A DNA stretch of 5,405 bases from X23 sp050251575 (lineage in GTDB: Bacteria > Bacillota > Clostridia > SK-Y3). The stretch lies in NCBI GenBank assembly GCA_050251575.1, contig JBFWMP010000171.1, forward strand, positions 1 to 5,405, written 5' to 3'. Shown here one piece after another: positions 5,254-5,405 of the stretch (the stretch's first letter is position 1; every line of letters begins with the position of its first letter). The notes beneath the pieces are model-generated. The model made no database searches and had not been told where the DNA came from. It was given only the letters and a program-made list of their open reading frames with translations. The translations under genes were made by a program, and so were the position numbers.

Positions 5254-5405
5254 TGTATATTGTATTATGTTTTTATAATTTAATATAATTGAAATATTAC
5301 AAAAACCTATGATAAATTATAGTGCGTAAGCAACGAAACAGTTATATAATATTCGATATAACATGAGATCAGTATAGAGATAGTTTCTCCAAAGTGACAA
5401 GCGAG
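5254..5405. other. AT-rich intergenic end of the window, no gene supported
   Basis: No ORF with a start codon and ribosome binding site is visible on either strand. A TATAAT at 5345-5350 has no -35 partner, and a short GAGA/TCTC hairpin (5377-5389) is weak. The stretch may be the upstream region of a gene beyond the right edge, but nothing here proves it. Confidence 0.4.

Noticed and set aside
5310..5405. Open minus-strand frame of about 32 codons entering from the right edge, and a possible T-box or other leader on the plus strand
   Set aside because: The short AT-rich frame has no recognisable protein pattern, and no T-box or riboswitch core sequence is visible before the window ends.

Overview
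The window is AT-rich, low-GC Gram-positive sequence. The best guess is a member of the Clostridia. Supporting signs are strong AGGAGG-type ribosome binding sites, near-consensus sigma-A promoters, CCA-encoded tRNAs, a DUF4364-type regulator, and an HPr-like protein of a kind I associate with Clostridia. These family assignments rest on recognition by eye, and the genus cannot be fixed. No mobile element, CRISPR array or phage gene was seen.

Layout. At the left edge (1-773, minus) is a fumarylacetoacetate hydrolase (FAH) family enzyme whose C-terminus is cut off by the window. It has its own promoter at 837-865. Running the other way, a perfect TTGACA-N17-TATAAT promoter (933-961) drives a three-tRNA operon, Leu(TAG)-Gly(GCC)-Gly(TCC), closed by an intrinsic terminator at 1258-1297. 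A 79-residue helical protein resembling the DUF2508/YaaL family follows (1378-1617, plus). It converges on a DUF4364-type winged-helix protein (1648-2205, minus), with one shared hairpin between them. Divergent from the regulator is a short QueG-like protein with two iron-sulfur cluster motifs (2279-2974, plus).

A strong promoter at 2995-3024 and a roughly 100-nt leader precede a two-gene unit. The first gene encodes a four-helix membrane protein with a PsiE-like N-terminal part and a CorC/HlyC-like C-terminal part. The second, 11 bases later, encodes a lipoprotein polysaccharide deacetylase. A strong terminator ends the unit at 4899-4927. On the minus strand, 4939-5166 is a small HPr-like protein that has lost the phosphorylatable histidine loop but keeps the regulatory serine motif. 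It has its own promoter at 5225-5253. The last 150 bases are AT-rich and hold no gene I can support.

How the genes work together. Most are independent housekeeping or accessory units. Only the membrane protein/deacetylase pair looks like a functional operon, probably acting at the cell envelope. I do not see a clear new multi-gene system. The points most worth a second look are the His-less HPr-like protein, the membrane protein/deacetylase pair with altered NodB motifs, and the short QueG-like protein facing a DUF4364 gene.
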